NCBI GenBank assembly: GCA_007844125.1
Contig: CM017567.1
Coordinates: 2,057,160 to 2,121,159, forward strand
Reading direction: 5' to 3'
Source of the DNA: Sinonovacula constricta
Lineage: Eukaryota > Mollusca > Bivalvia > Cardiida > Solecurtidae
Length of the DNA stretch: 64,000 bases
The notes beneath the pieces are model-generated. The model worked only from the letters and a program-made list of their open reading frames with translations, was not told the origin of the DNA and searched no databases. Of this stretch, positions 14,401-27,100 are shown one piece after another (the stretch's first letter is position 1; every line of letters starts with the position of its first letter). A program made the translations under genes and the position numbers.

Positions 14401-17400
14401 GATATCTGCAGGGCAACGTTTGTATAAAAATGCAAACAGTTTTAAAAAAGACTAATTTTCTACAGGTTCCCCATTAGTGTATGCTGTAAGCTTGGAGACA
14501 GTGCTCAGTGGACATGACAACTGGATATATAGCGTCAAGTGGAAACCAAAAACTTTTATTGGTAATATTTCATCAACTTCCAAACAAAATCAAAACAGAG
14601 ACACTTGTTCCATAATTGAAGACAGATTTTATATGACAACAAGTTATCTGAATTGGTTTGTAACATAATAAATTTCTTAAATGAATAGGTTAACCATGCA
14701 TTTTTTTCTAACCTTTTGTCATCAGTTACCACATATGTAAATGTATAACTGTATATTAATGGGAGATATGTTTGTGAACTATTTTAACTTTTACGACATT
14801 GTAAGAGCTCAAACTTACTAGTATATATACAGCATTGAGGTTGGTAATATGACCCTGCCTTGTTATGTCTATGGTTTAAGCCTCAAAGGATTATTCTGCT
14901 CATGCAAATTACTTTACAGGGCCATATGTTGGCTGCTAGTATGGGACATAACCTATGACCATTATATAAAACTTCATAGACTTGCAAGATTTGACGTAGA
15001 CTCTGACTTTGTATTACCTTTCACAATTCCCTGTCAGATGGCTCAGCATGCCAGGAGATGTGTCTCCTCTCTGTGTCAATGGATAAAACCATGATTCTGT
15101 GGAGGCCTGAGGAGCAGTCCGGAGGTGTCTGGATGGAACAGGTACATGTACTCTGTCTAGTTGAGACATGAACTCTTGGCAAGTTTTCTGAGTGCTGATG
15201 GATGAGTGGTTAGAGTAGTTAATGTCAGAATAGTTGTTTCAAGTTAAGCATATTCTAGTCGAATTTCTATAAATATTACATAGTCACTTGAACTAGACCT
15301 GGTAGTTCAGTCTGTGGAGTGTCAGCTCTAGATCAAAAGGGCCTGGGTTCATTCCCAATCCGTGATGTACCAAAGTTATTAAAAACTGTAGTAGTATAGC
15401 TCCCCAGCTTGTGCTGAAGCGAAAAAAGGGGAGTTCCACGACTGGTCTGGTGTCAGGATAATGGGACTGAGTGTGGTATCATGCCAGGTGTTCACAGCAT
15501 GCTATACAGTGAATGCAGCATAATATCTGCTTCAATTGGACACTGTCTCCAAATAACTGAAATGCTGCTGGTGGTACAATAAAAGACAAAACTAAACCAC
15601 ATGGAAGGCATCTTCTAGCTTATTTGCGGCGTGTTTTTGTGTCGCCTGACTAGGCGACGTATAGGGATTACTTTGTCAGCGTCCGCAGCGTGGGCGGCGT
15701 CCGGATTTCCTTGTCCGGAGCCTAACTTTGTCACCGTAGGTCCAAATGATTCCAAACTTGGTATGCATGTTCCTGGCAATGACTCGAAGTGCCGCGCGCA
15801 AGAACCGTAACTCTACCTTCTTCTGTTTTTTAGTTATTCCCCTTTGATTGATTTTATAGAGCATTTCTTGTCAGGAGCCTAACTTTGTCACCGATTTTTA
15901 GTGCATTTCTTGCGAAGGGCATAAGTGCATGTTTTTTGCAATGAGACAATTAAAAGGTTATTTTATATGTGAATTTTGTGCAAATACATTGCTAATATCT
16001 GTACAACAAAAAAATAATTAACATTTTTTATGTTGACTAACAAAATTTTCATCAGGCGACACTTCTGACTCCTGGAGTTCTAGTTTGTACTTAAAATTCT
16101 CAACTGAAGTCTTATTCCTTCAAGCATAGCTGGAAGTTGCCCTGTTTATATATTAGTGTCAACAAACAAAACCTCTATGTGTTTCAGATGCGCGTGGGAG
16201 AAGTTGGAGGTAACACCCTAGGACTTTACGGTGGAATGTTTGGACCCCACGGGGATGTCATCTTTGCTCATGGATACCAGGGTGCCTTTCACCAGTGGGC
16301 ATATAACAAGGTAAGCATCATTGTTATTGTTACTGCAGCAACAGTTTCCAGCATATAAAGATTTATAATTAACTTCATCATTGTCTTCATCAAGCACATA
16401 ATCATAATCACCATGATATCATAAGACTGAGTACATGTATTTTTATATGTAAGATAAAACTTAATTAAACTCGAGCCATAAAGATACATAATTTTAAAAA
16501 AATTTAATGGCTCATTTATATCCCATTTGCTTATACACAATATATAATTTATCTAAAGCAACTCTATAAACATAACATTTCACAAAACATTTACTCATTA
16601 TATATGCCAAACAGCTTTCTGCATACATTATTAGAGACATATATTACATCTACATTGTACTTGTACGGGACAAGCTTTATTTGAATATTAAGATTCTGTC
16701 CCTCATAAATTCCTATTGACTATAATAGGTCAACAAGAAAAGGTGGTGGTTTATAAGAAATCAGACCAGGTAGAAATGTCAATATATTAATTATGCATGA
16801 AACAGCCATGCATGGAGTGTCCAGATTGTTTCATCAAGTACCTTGTTTATTACAAATTGTATTGCCAAAAATGCTACATATTTCAAATTTATAAATGCAA
16901 AACTTTGCATTAAGTATAAAATCAAATTTTGGTACCAAATCTTTAAAATACTTTTAAATGTTGGTCTATGAAAAATGTAGTGTCACAACTTTCTTAATAA
17001 ATGATGACACTCTGCAAGTAGCACACTGTTGCAATTTCTGCAGGAGCTGAACACATGGGAGCACTGTGTCACTGTTAGTGGCCATTTTGATTCTGTTGAG
17101 GACATAGACTGGGACCCCAAGGGAGGTAACTTTCTGGTCAGCTGTAGTCTAGACGAGACAGTTCGCCTCTACGCTCCTTGGGTCCGGGACAATGGGCAGG
17201 TAAATTGATGTGATGTTTATTCATTTGATATGATTATATTTGAAATACATTCTTTAAAGGTCTGTCAGTACGTATAACCCACAGGTTGGGATGCTAAGGA
17301 AGATAACTTCCTTGTCAGCTGTATCAACAGTCCATTTGGGCGCTCCTTGGGTTTCAGTTGTGGGCAGGAGAGATGGCATGCAAGAACTGTGTTGTATATA

Positions 17401-20400
17401 ATATATATTTCTCTGTATGATCCATGATGTTTAACCTTGCACACAAAAAAAAATGAAGACATATTTTATTCACAAGATCTAAATTGTGAGTCATTTATTT
17501 TTTATTTCTCTTTATTTTAACTACCATATGCATAATATACCATACAAATAAAACATTTTTATTCATTTATTTGTCTGTATATTTTCAGATATCCTGGTTT
17601 GAGATTGCTCGTCCCCAGGTCCATGGATATGCCATACAGTGTATCGCCATGGTGAACAGATATACCTACGCCTCTGGGGCAGATGAAAAAGTAATCCGAG
17701 TTTTTGATGCCCCTGATAATTTTTTAGAGAACTTCTGCTGTTTGTGTGGCCAGGATCTGAAGTCAGAGCAGCAAGGGTTGGGGCGTAGTCGAGCAGTGGG
17801 TGCTAGCGTGCCCGCGCTGGGACTGTCCAACAAGGCAGTGTTCACAGACGGACAGGTGAACCTGACAGAGGATCTGCAGATCAAACCATCAGAAAATGAA
17901 CAGTACACAGATAATGTATTTACTCAGGTCTTACTGAAGGGTATGTTTGCTCACTTATTTGAAAGAATATTTTATTAAATATACCCAATTAGAATATATG
18001 ACAAAGTCGTGTAGGCATTGCAACATATACCAAAATTTGAACAGACGCAGGGCAAAGGTATTCACATGCAAGCCATACTGAAGGATACCATTGTGATACT
18101 AAATGACTTCTTTTTTACATCTTAAGTACACAGAAAGTAATTACCTGAGGAAATGTGTAATCCTGCCAAATATTCTGGTTTTACTGGAAAAAGAACTGTG
18201 AAACCTCCAACTAAGATTCCCAGCCACAAGATCACATATGATAGGCAGATGTGAATAAATATGTATGACTGTTTATACACCCCATGAAGTTTGAGGGACG
18301 TGTATACTAGAGTCAGCATGTCCATCTGTCTATCAGGGCTTCTCCAACAGTTTTTGCATCAGTTTAGATTAAACTTCTTAATTATTTTATGTATCATAGG
18401 AATATTGCAATTACTTTTTTTGTTATGATTACAAATTGCATGAGTTATATTTGTCATAGAAACATTGCAACTGTTACTAAACAAGTTATTTACCTTATAA
18501 AAAAATTTCAGAAATATATAAGAGCAAGATTCATGAACAGGGAACAGATTAAGGCATAAATGTTATCCCTTAGCTTTCAGTTATAGTTTCAATATGTTTC
18601 AGAGCCTCCTACAGAAGAACATCTACTCCAGAATAGTCTTTGGCCTGAGGTCGCCAAGTTGTACGGTCATGGCTACGAGATATTTGCACTGGCTTGTGAT
18701 CCCCAGGGCACTGTGGTGGCCAGTGCATGTAAGGTAGGACACAATCAGATGTTTAACTATGTACCTGTTTTTCATTGATGTAAAAAAATAAAGAAATTAA
18801 TTATCGAAATTGTTTATTTATATAAAATTCCAGAAAGTTTGGACAGTTACTTCTGAAATGATGATTTTATGAGAATGATTCCTGAACTTACCCATAATTT
18901 GTTTATTCAACACTAGCAGTGCTGGTATGATATGAAACTAAAAAGACTATGAATATTTTTTTTTACACTGATTGCTTGGGGTTTTTTACATTTATTTTTT
19001 GAACATAAAAAATAATTTATTACTGGGATAATAATTTTACCATTGTGAAAGATTTTAATATAACAACACCAGTTTTTCTGGATGCAAAAAAAAAAGTTTT
19101 GTGTAAGTGATTTTGTCTTGAAATTTTGTCATTCACTTTTGGAGTTTGTTTTGAATAACTTGATTATTTGATGACATTTCACAGGCAGCCAAGGCTGAGT
19201 TTGCATCTGTGATATTATGGGACACAGCTGCCTGGCAACAGCAGTGTACCCTGGAAGGTCCCAGTCTGACGGTGACCCAGATAGCATTCTCCCACACTGG
19301 AGAGTATCTGCTGACTGTGTCCCGCGACAGAACTTGGTACCTATATAAAAGAAGGCCACATGATGCACCTTCAACAGGTGAGGTTATCTTTATGTGTCTG
19401 TACAAATCAAAAAATACAGAAAATTGTGGTTTAATTACAGGCTAAGACTTAAGATTACAAAGGTTATTGCAGTATGTATTGGCTGGTGTTACAAATATAT
19501 GACAGAGTGTGGTACAATGTTTAATTTGTCAAATTATCAACTTGAAGGCTGCACTTTATCTAATTGAAGTGAACTATGCTACTTCTTTGTTTGTTTATTG
19601 GATTTATCATCCGACCAACAGTATTTCAGTTATCTTGATACGGTTTTCACTTGAAATAGATGTAGTGCTGCCTTCACTGTATATAGCATGCTGTGAACAC
19701 CTGGCATGATACCACACCCAGTCACATCCTGACACCAGACCAACCAGTCATGGAACTACCCTTATTTTTGCTTGAGCGTTAACAAGGGAGCTATACGACT
19801 ACCACTTTAAACGACTTTGGTAAGTCGCTGCTTGAGATCGAACCCAGGGCCTCCTGTGCCTGGAGCCAACACTGTACAGATTGCGCTGCCAGGTCCAGTG
19901 CTACTTCTTTGACTGAAATTCTGAGTGTAAAATATATGCTAGCAAGTTATGATAAAAACTAGTTTGATTAAGGTACCTTTGCTAATAAGTCACTTATACC
20001 TGCTGTTATAGATCCTCTATTCTCCTTGCTGGCCTTTGTGGACAAGAAGACATGTGTGCATTCTCGAATTATTTGGTCCTGTTGCTGGTCTCATGATGAT
20101 TTGTACTTCATGACGGCTTCTCGCGATAAAAAGGTGAGATATATTTCATTACACAGATAAACATTTTTGTGATATTAAGGGAAAATGTAATGTGCTATTA
20201 TTTATTATTACTGTATAAGGATTTCTAAACTATTAGCCTGCTAATAACGTATTTACACGGCTTAGAAAAATAATGAAGATCACGATCAGACAGGTCGGCT
20301 GTGGACTGACTGAACAGCATCTACACAATATGCTGCTCTCTTGCAATATTTCTTGTCATATTTATATGTAGTTGTAAGCAAATAATGAAAGATTTCTTCC

Positions 20401-23194
20401 CACTGACTTGTGGTACCCATTGAGTCTACCTTGGTAGTTTGTCTGGAGTTTTTCTCTACCATATAGCTGGATGTCGCTATAATGATCATAATTGGTCGCT
20501 GTGATGTATTTCAAAAACAAAAACTTAACAAAATGAAGATTTGGTAATACTTTTTCTTAAATGTAGCAAGCTAAGTGTTAAGGAATTATTGCTTTCATTA
20601 ATCATGCCATGAAATATTCTGATCCATTGATATTGTGTGTATGCAGATCCAAGAAGATTTAGATATGGCCATGATCATGTTGTAGGATTGTCTCTTTTTG
20701 TTTCTGGCAAATGTATGTAGTATATTGACATCTTAATCAACTACAGTCTCATCACAATACAAGGAATATCCACCACATCACCCAAATCATTTGTAAAATC
20801 GTAGATTTCATATAATCGTAATGTACCCGTGGACACCTGCTATTTACACAGTTTGGCCATAAATCATGAATCAATCTTTATTAGATATAATGTTGTTAAT
20901 ATTGTAAATTTTGTAATTAAGATTGGAAATAAAAGCAAAGCATGGGGTGATTAATGTATAAATATTTATAAATTAGATGATTGTTTGTTACTATATAACA
21001 TAGTGTGACAAGATAGAATATACAATAGACAACATACAGATGTATATGTTGGCTAGTTCAACATTTTACACAGTGTGTATGTGATGGTTAAGAAAAGGAA
21101 AGTGCAGAATGTTGCAGATATTGCTAAGCTGTTTATCTTCGAATGCATAGATGGATCATAATCTTCATTTCAAGTCCAACCCATTCACATATTTACCTTA
21201 TTAACTAAATGCCATGTTGGTGTAAAGTGATAAACAAAGCATGGTAATAGGAGTTTGAAGGTAAACTGTGGTCACTACCAGAGGTGTGAAATCACGTAGA
21301 TGAGCAGCCAAATTCTGCATGTACTAAGTAAGGTAGATTATTGATTTTCTGGACTTCGATTGACAACCGAGTAAGCCTAGACATCCAATACATCTAAATT
21401 CGAAATATCATAACATTTTTACATAGAATGTATAGGAAGAATGATGGAACCGACTGATGTATCCATAGTAGCCCAAACATTTATTAAATTGTGATCTGCA
21501 GTATCATGGTTCGACTTAACACGAATTTGAAGACAAAAACTTAATGATTATAACATGTTATGCATTGTTAACCTTATCACTGACTGTCATATTTCTATAA
21601 CTTCTATAAAATAATATTTCTTGCCAAAGGTAATTGTCTGGAAATGTCCATCCACATCCAGTGATCCTATACAAGCCGTAGGGAAGCTAGATGTACCTGA
21701 CTCTGCCACAGCTATTGATGTAGCACCAGTAGGCATTTCTGACAACAGGTAAATGTGGGATATGTATAATTGGGTTGTTGTTTTTTATGTACATGGAATA
21801 AAAACATTTAAGTCAACTGAACATTGACAACTAAGCTGTAGGTTACCAATAGATGTTACTAAATGAATACACACCGAGTTATGTGATAATTCTAATTTCT
21901 TAATGAGAATCTAAATGTAAACTTTTAGCTCATTTCTTTTTACATATATCTTTGCATCCTTTATCAGCGACTGGACCTTTTATGGACACAAAATGACTGT
22001 ACCATGTCTTCTTTTGCCAGTTACTTACACTTAACTTTTCTTAGAAGGTTTTTGTGAGTTGTAAATAAACATATAGACCAGCCCACATATGAGTCTGCAC
22101 TTATTTTCTGATGCTTATATTACCGAATAATCTGAATGTATGAAACAAAACCTCATCAGCATTCTTCTGTATGTTTGGATGCTATTTTCTTTGCCAGCTT
22201 CTTCAAATGTGCTCTCATTAATTTATAAAATTCATTTGAGCCTGCATTCATAAGAGTCAATTCTTATTTTCTGATGATGTATAATTAAATAATATTTACG
22301 TATGATAATGATTTTCTTGTCAGCTACCTTGTTTGTGTTGGGTTGGACAACGGAAGCATCCAGTTGTATAAATGGGTGCCAGCAGAAACATCACCATGGA
22401 AACAGTTGGTTGTCCTTGACAACAAGTATCCTTTGTCAAACAGGCAATTGTTTTTATTCATCCTGTTGAATCTGAAAGCATATCTTATCTTTTGTGTATA
22501 AATAATAAAAATTTCAAAGCAACACATTGCATTTCATTGAAGTAAATGGTTTTCTTTTAATGATTTTCAGACAGAGCTTCGTCTTAAGACCTCACTATGA
22601 TTGGACAGATGTAAATATTATCATTCTAGCTTACCAAATGAAAATTAACAAAATATATATCATTGTTCTCACCGAAACTACTTAGCCTTTGAGGTATGTT
22701 ACCTCAGCCTACACTAAGGCAAGTTAAACTAAAATCCAGCCAGATAAGATTTTTATTGTGTGTTTTTTTTCCTTTAGATTGTAATAATTTTTAGTAATAG
22801 TTATTATTAACTTTTTGAATGTTAACATTGGAAATTACATTTATATCAAATCTGATTGACACAAAGCCTTATGAGATGAAAGCATAAATATTTTCAACAG
22901 TCAAAAACAATGGTTATTAATGTGCAGTATGGTGTATAGTGTGGTATTTTCAGTTAATTAGGCATTTAATTTGCTGAACCATATTGATATTATAACCTTA
23001 ACCCTGTGTCCAGTTCTGCCCACCATCTGACTGTTAAGAGACTGAGATTCAGACCATGTCTGGGTTTGGCTGGTATCCATGGTAACCTAGGGTCAAGATC
23101 AGATATAAAGGAAACTGAAGACTGGCTGCAGCTGGCTAGCTGTAGTGCTGACCATACAGTAAAAGTGTATAATATACTGCTGTCCAAACTGTAG
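5457..23194 (+). CDS. ELP2: Elongator complex protein 2 (WD40 protein), 19 exons, complete
   Basis: ELP2 is the WD40 scaffold subunit of the six-subunit Elongator complex, which modifies wobble uridine of tRNAs. Exons: 5457-5585, 6577-6667, 7332-7402, 8459-8621, 8873-8953, 10885-10964, 12798-12864, 13293-13460, 14466-14561, 15038-15141, 16188-16310, 17044-17199, 17589-17940, 18603-18733, 19185-19377, 20012-20133, 21630-21748, 22324-22425, 23014-23194. All introns are GT..AG, and the joined length is 2,529 nt (842 codons plus TAG), close to the vertebrate length of about 826. WD motifs run throughout, e.g. [13 protein letters not shown] (exon 7), [13 protein letters not shown] (exon 9), MDKTMILW (exon 10), [11 protein letters not shown] (exon 13) and SADHTVKVY at the C-terminus. 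Family hallmarks [24 protein letters not shown] and [16 protein letters not shown] are present. The start is the first ATG of an exon whose product aligns with the ELP2 N-terminus. Exon joins are by eye; the exon 18 donor (AACAA|gtatcc) is the weakest. Confidence 0.96.
7654..8353. mobile_element. 700-bp non-autonomous DNA transposon with perfect 17-bp TIRs in ELP2 intron 3
   Basis: Left end CAGAGCAACAGATAAGG (7654-7670) is the exact reverse complement of the right end (8337-8353). TATATT lies on both sides, a possible target duplication of at least 6 bp. The CAG start and short duplication suggest a hAT-like origin, but the family is not certain. No open frame of transposase size is present. 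It ends about 105 bp before exon 4. Confidence 0.85.
9893..10884 (+). repeat. 62-bp minisatellite, exactly 16 units, made of splice acceptors
   Basis: The AG at 9891-9892 and the true exon 6 acceptor AG at 10883-10884 are 992 bp apart, i.e. 16 x 62. Every unit ends in a pyrimidine tract and AG (such as GTTTCCCTGTCAG) followed by GTGTA, the same bases that flank and begin ELP2 exon 6. Units differ by a few substitutions (ATG/ATC, GAG/GAT) and no net length change. See findings. Confidence 0.95.
13740..14213. mobile_element. MITE-like element in ELP2 intron 8
   Basis: The ends are imperfect inverted repeats: CCCTTTCACTGCT on the left and AGCAGTAAAGGG on the right. The interior is AT-rich and non-coding. 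Confidence 0.55.
15288..15597 (+). mobile_element. tRNA-derived SINE, family B, copy in ELP2 intron 10
   Basis: tRNA-like head (ACCTGGTAGTTCAGTCTGTG, then GGGCCTGGGTTCATTCCC) followed by a body containing GGTGTCAGGATAATGGGACT and CAGGTGTTCACAGCATGCTA. The same body is found at 19588-19902, 59650-59815 and 59855-60112. Confidence 0.85.
15639..16062. mobile_element. Foldback/DNA element with GTGTCGCCTGA ends in ELP2 intron 10
   Basis: GTGTCGCCTGA (15639-15649) and its perfect reverse complement TCAGGCGACAC (16052-16062) bound a segment with a GC-rich left half (15650-15800) and AT-rich right half. No transposase frame is visible. It follows the SINE at 15288-15597 and ends 125 bp before exon 11. 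Confidence 0.6.
17272..17372 (+). pseudogene. Decayed duplicate of ELP2 exon 12
   Basis: About 70 bp after exon 12, the intron holds a second, degraded copy of the exon: GGTTGGGATGCTAAGG, GATAACTTCCTTGTCAGCTG, then CGCTCCTTGGGTTTCAG and TGTGGGCAG. It aligns with exon 12 strings TGGGACCCCAAGG, GGTAACTTTCTGGTCAGCTG and CGCTCCTTGGGTCCGG..GGGCAG. The donor after GGGCAG is lost (GAGAGA instead of GTAAAT) and the middle is frameshifted, so it is not usable as a coding exon. Confidence 0.75.
19588..19902 (-). mobile_element. tRNA-derived SINE, family B, copy in ELP2 intron 15
   Basis: Reverse-orientation copy of the family at 15288-15597: TAGCATGCTGTGAACACCTG, then GATCGAACCCAGGGCC (B box) and GCGCTGCCAGGTCC (head). 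Confidence 0.85.
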
Positions 23195-23858
23195 TGCTGT
23201 ATTGTAAAGGTCTACAATATACAGCTGTCCAAACTGTAAAGCTGTACTGTAAAGTTCTACAATATACAGCTGTCCAAACTGTAATGCTGTATTGTAAAGG
23301 TCTACAATATACAACTGTCCAAACTGTAATGCTGTATTGTAAAGGTCTACAATATACAACTGTCCAAACTGTAGTGCTGTATTGTAAAGGTCTACAATAT
23401 ACAACTGTCCAAACTGTAGTGCTGTATTGTAAAGGTCTACAATATACAGCTGTCCAAACTGTAGTGCTGTATTGTAAAGGTCAACAATATACAACTGTCC
23501 AAACTGTAGTGCTGTACTGTTAAGTTCTACAATATACAGCTGTCCAAACTGTAATGCTGTATTGTAAAGGTCTACAAGATACAGTTGTCCAAACTGTAGT
23601 GCTGTATTGTAAAAGTCTACAAGATACAGTTGTCCAAACTGTAATGCTGTATTGTAAAGGTCTACAAGATACAGTTGTCCAAACTGTAGTGCTGTAATGT
23701 AAAGTTCTACAATATACAACTGTCACAACTGTAATGCTGTATTGTAAAGGTCTACAATATACAACTGTCCAGTTAGTGCTGTACTGTTAAAGTTTTACAA
23801 TATACAGCTGTCCAAACTGTAGTGCTGTACTGTAAAGGTCTACAACATACAACTGCCC
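23141..23858 (+). repeat. 45-bp minisatellite beginning in the last codons of ELP2
   Basis: About 15 units of 45 bp follow the ELP2 stop codon, each near GTAAAGGTCTACAATATACA + GCTGTCCAAACTGTA. The first, slightly longer copy is the ELP2 coding end itself (about 23141-23194). Because 45 is a multiple of three, long periodic open frames exist on both strands; they are by-products, not genes. The last units (about 23770-23858) have small indels. Confidence 0.93.
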
Positions 23859-23926
23859 ACATGAATGAAAAATTTCAATTCATGATTGTTTTAAATTCCC
23901 TCTTTGAAATGAAAGAAATGTTTTAG

Positions 23927-24159
23927 TTATCTCCCTTGTGGGAAGGTATTTTTCATATACTTAAATTTAAGAATACATTTTATTTTTAATTTGCTTATTT
24001 TTATATAAAATCACCCAACCTTTTTAATAAATTCTTATCTCAATCAATAAGATCCCATTTTATGCGCATGCTTCAATTTTAAGTATTTTTCAAAAGTTTA
24101 AAATGTGGAAAAGTCTTAAGTTTTTTGCAGTAACTAATACCTACCCACAAGGGGGATAA
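23927..24159. mobile_element. 233-bp MITE in the ELP2 3' region
   Basis: 24-bp terminal inverted repeats with about two mismatches: TTATCTCCCTTGTGGGAAGG at the left and CTACCCACAAGGGGGATAA at the right. The AATAAA at 24026-24031 lies inside it. Confidence 0.7.
24026..24031 (+). terminator. Candidate ELP2 polyadenylation signal
   Basis: First AATAAA after the minisatellite on the + strand, about 830 bp past the stop and inside the 23927-24159 MITE. A second lies at 24487-24492. AATAAA is frequent in this AT-rich DNA, so either call is weak. Confidence 0.25.
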
Positions 24160-27100
24160 GAATGTATTTTTTAAATAGAATAAAGTCCCTGTACTTACGA
24201 AAAGAGGGAATTGGCAAAACATGTAAATGTATCCATGTGTTAACTTGACACAAAGCCAGAGATTGACTAAAGGATAGCCTTTGATGAAGTCAATGTTTTC
24301 AAACAGGACCTTGAAGTCTATTGCAACTATTGTAAAATTGATTTGATGATAAAATCATCTTTAATGATGCTTAAATCTTTACTGTGCTGCCACCTGAGTA
24401 CACATTATTTGGTTAAGTCTGTCTTGCTGAAAATTGACTACTTCATGGATTCAGATCTAACTGACAATCTATACTGAATATGAACAAATAAATATAAATA
24501 TACTGTACTGTGTTAAATTTGTTTTTCCCCACTGAGACACCGTATGTAGTATTGAACATGATAAAGAAAGAGAATTTCTTGTATTATTTACAAGCTTAGA
24601 AGTATGTTACGACCACCAAATAACCGGAAAATCTTTTCAATGGGATTATAAAGAAACACAGAACAAAGCATAGTTTTCATAATTTTTTATATTGTTTAAC
24701 CACAATAAATTGTGTTTGAACATGACAACAAATACTGCGACATGCCTTAGCATGTATAATATAATTATAAAATATACAAGTTACAATGTCCAGGCTAGTT
24801 TTGCCTTGCCTGGACCATCTATAAACACATGGCCTCTATTGCCATTACAAAACATGTACACACAAATCTCTGCTCAAAGGTATAAAACTGGGTGCTCAAA
24901 TGTCAAGTCAGATGTCAGTAAATCACAAATTAGGTACTTTAAACGTGTCTGACCTATAGATAATAAAACGTTTAGTCTGAGTCTAACCTCAAGCATCCCA
25001 TTGATCATATTTTAAAGTTGAAGCAAAATCTGACCAATCAGATGCTTGAGAATTATTTCAGGCAGGGCTTCATCTTAAGACCTCAATAAGATTGGACAGA
25101 TATAAATATTCAAACAAACTTGATCAATCAGCTACTTCAGATCTGTCACAGGCTCGAGCTAAATACTCTTAGCTCAAGTTTGAGACAGTTCTTAGCCTTT
25201 TAATTGGTCAGATTTTACCTAAATCGAACCAAATAGAAACTTGAGAATGGCCACAAGCTTGGGAGTTTTATGACATCTGACCTAATATTTAGTTTGAGAC
25301 AATTCCCTGGCATTTAATTGGTTTTGGATTAAAGGAATTTTTAAATTAAGACTGAAGGATTGAGATTTATCTCACACTTCGGCTCAGTATTATGGTGCCC
25401 CGAGAGCCCAGGTAGGGATTCCATTATACAGCTGTAGACAGGTAAAGATATTCTCCCTGCTGCACTATCAGTGTACAACAGGGAGGGTTCACTGAACAGA
25501 ACTTACTGCCAACATTTCCCACCATAACCACTGGCTTTCCAAAGTTTTAAATGCTATTTAAACCTGATAAACCAGAATGAGACAATAATTTTGAATCTAT
25601 GAACAAAAATATGTATAACGAAAGCATAAGCAATAGTTTTAAGCTTAACCTAAAATTACTTGTATTAAAAAATTGGACAAAAATATAAATTCACTAATTT
25701 TTTTAATCTGAGTCAAGTACACTATGATTATTAACCTAACATCTTAACATAAGACTATGTAATAAATACAACTTAAAATTATGGTAATATACTCAATTCA
25801 CCAATGATTGTTAATTAGATTTAGATACTGTCATGGATGGTCAATAATTTTAAAATCTTTCAAGTTTAAAACTAAATTGAGCAAACCTTTTTGACCTGAA
25901 CAAAATATCCAACATAATTATGTATGACCTTCATACTAATTATTCGGCTAAGTCTTTCTTACCATTAAAAATAATCGGCAGTAACTTGTGTTCAATGAAG
26001 GTTTTATAAATTAAATCATACATGGCAATTACACACAAAAACAAATATGGAAATAATAATAAACAACAAATATAAACAGGCAATGTACAATGGATACAAA
26101 ACAAGAATCGTAAGATAAAAAAATGGTTTTAAATGGGAATTTATAAAAGCACCTGTTGTTTTAAAAAAAATAGCATTAATATGAGTTTATAAGTTGATTA
26201 AGATGAAAGATGATTAAAGACGGCCATGCAATAAAATGTAACTATGAGCTGGTTTTACAATGAATAACTTTAGACATGTTTAACATATATAAATGTATAC
26301 ATGTACTACAAAATGTGCCATCAATTAAAAGCCAATCAAAAGTTTAAAAAATACATAACAATGAAAATATAACAAAATTTACCTTATTTCAAGTAAGTTT
26401 AAATCACAAACACTTAAACAGTTCTGTATATACAGTATATGCATATAAAATCATTTACACAAGATATTTGAATTCAAAACCTTGATATTATATAAACATG
26501 TGTAATACTTATATAAGCTAGGAATAAATAAACTGCTTGAAATGTGTACAACAATATATATTACACAACATATTTTCAGTCATCTCGCTGCTTAAATGAC
26601 ATATCTAACAACTGCTACATAAACTGTTTTGCAAAATTACAAAAGATTACGTTTGTTCATTTGAATAAGGATAGGTTTATTATTCAAAGTAACTGTTGCC
26701 CCAAAATTTGTCAATGTCATTCCCATTACACATAAATATCTTGATTTACAACACAACATAAATATTTAGTTAACTGCAAATGACATTCCACACAATATGT
26801 TTGCCTGGTTTGTAATAAAAAGGGATCAACACTATTCAACATGAACTAGTATAAACTAGTTACCATATAATAATAATAATAAATAAACACATTTCGGAGA
26901 GACCCAGGTCTCTATTAATACATGTTTGTGGCTAGGTTTTTAAGACAATGCTCATCATATAAAAACAAATAGCAAACCTAAAGTTACAACAAATCAGTAA
27001 CAGGGTTTTATCTAAATTTTGAAAAGAAAATACAAAACAAAAACAACACAACATTTCTTAAGTCAAAAAGTAACAACCGATTTGCACTTAAAACTATTCT

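Noticed and set aside
14926..14960. Extra ELP2 exon after a TTTACAG acceptor-like site in intron 9
   Set aside because: Joining it in phase gives a stop within seven codons, and exons 9 and 10 already join to a complete WD repeat.
23099..23726. Long open frames on both strands with 15-residue repeats
   Set aside because: They are produced by the 45-bp period of the ELP2-terminal minisatellite; other frames carry regular stops.
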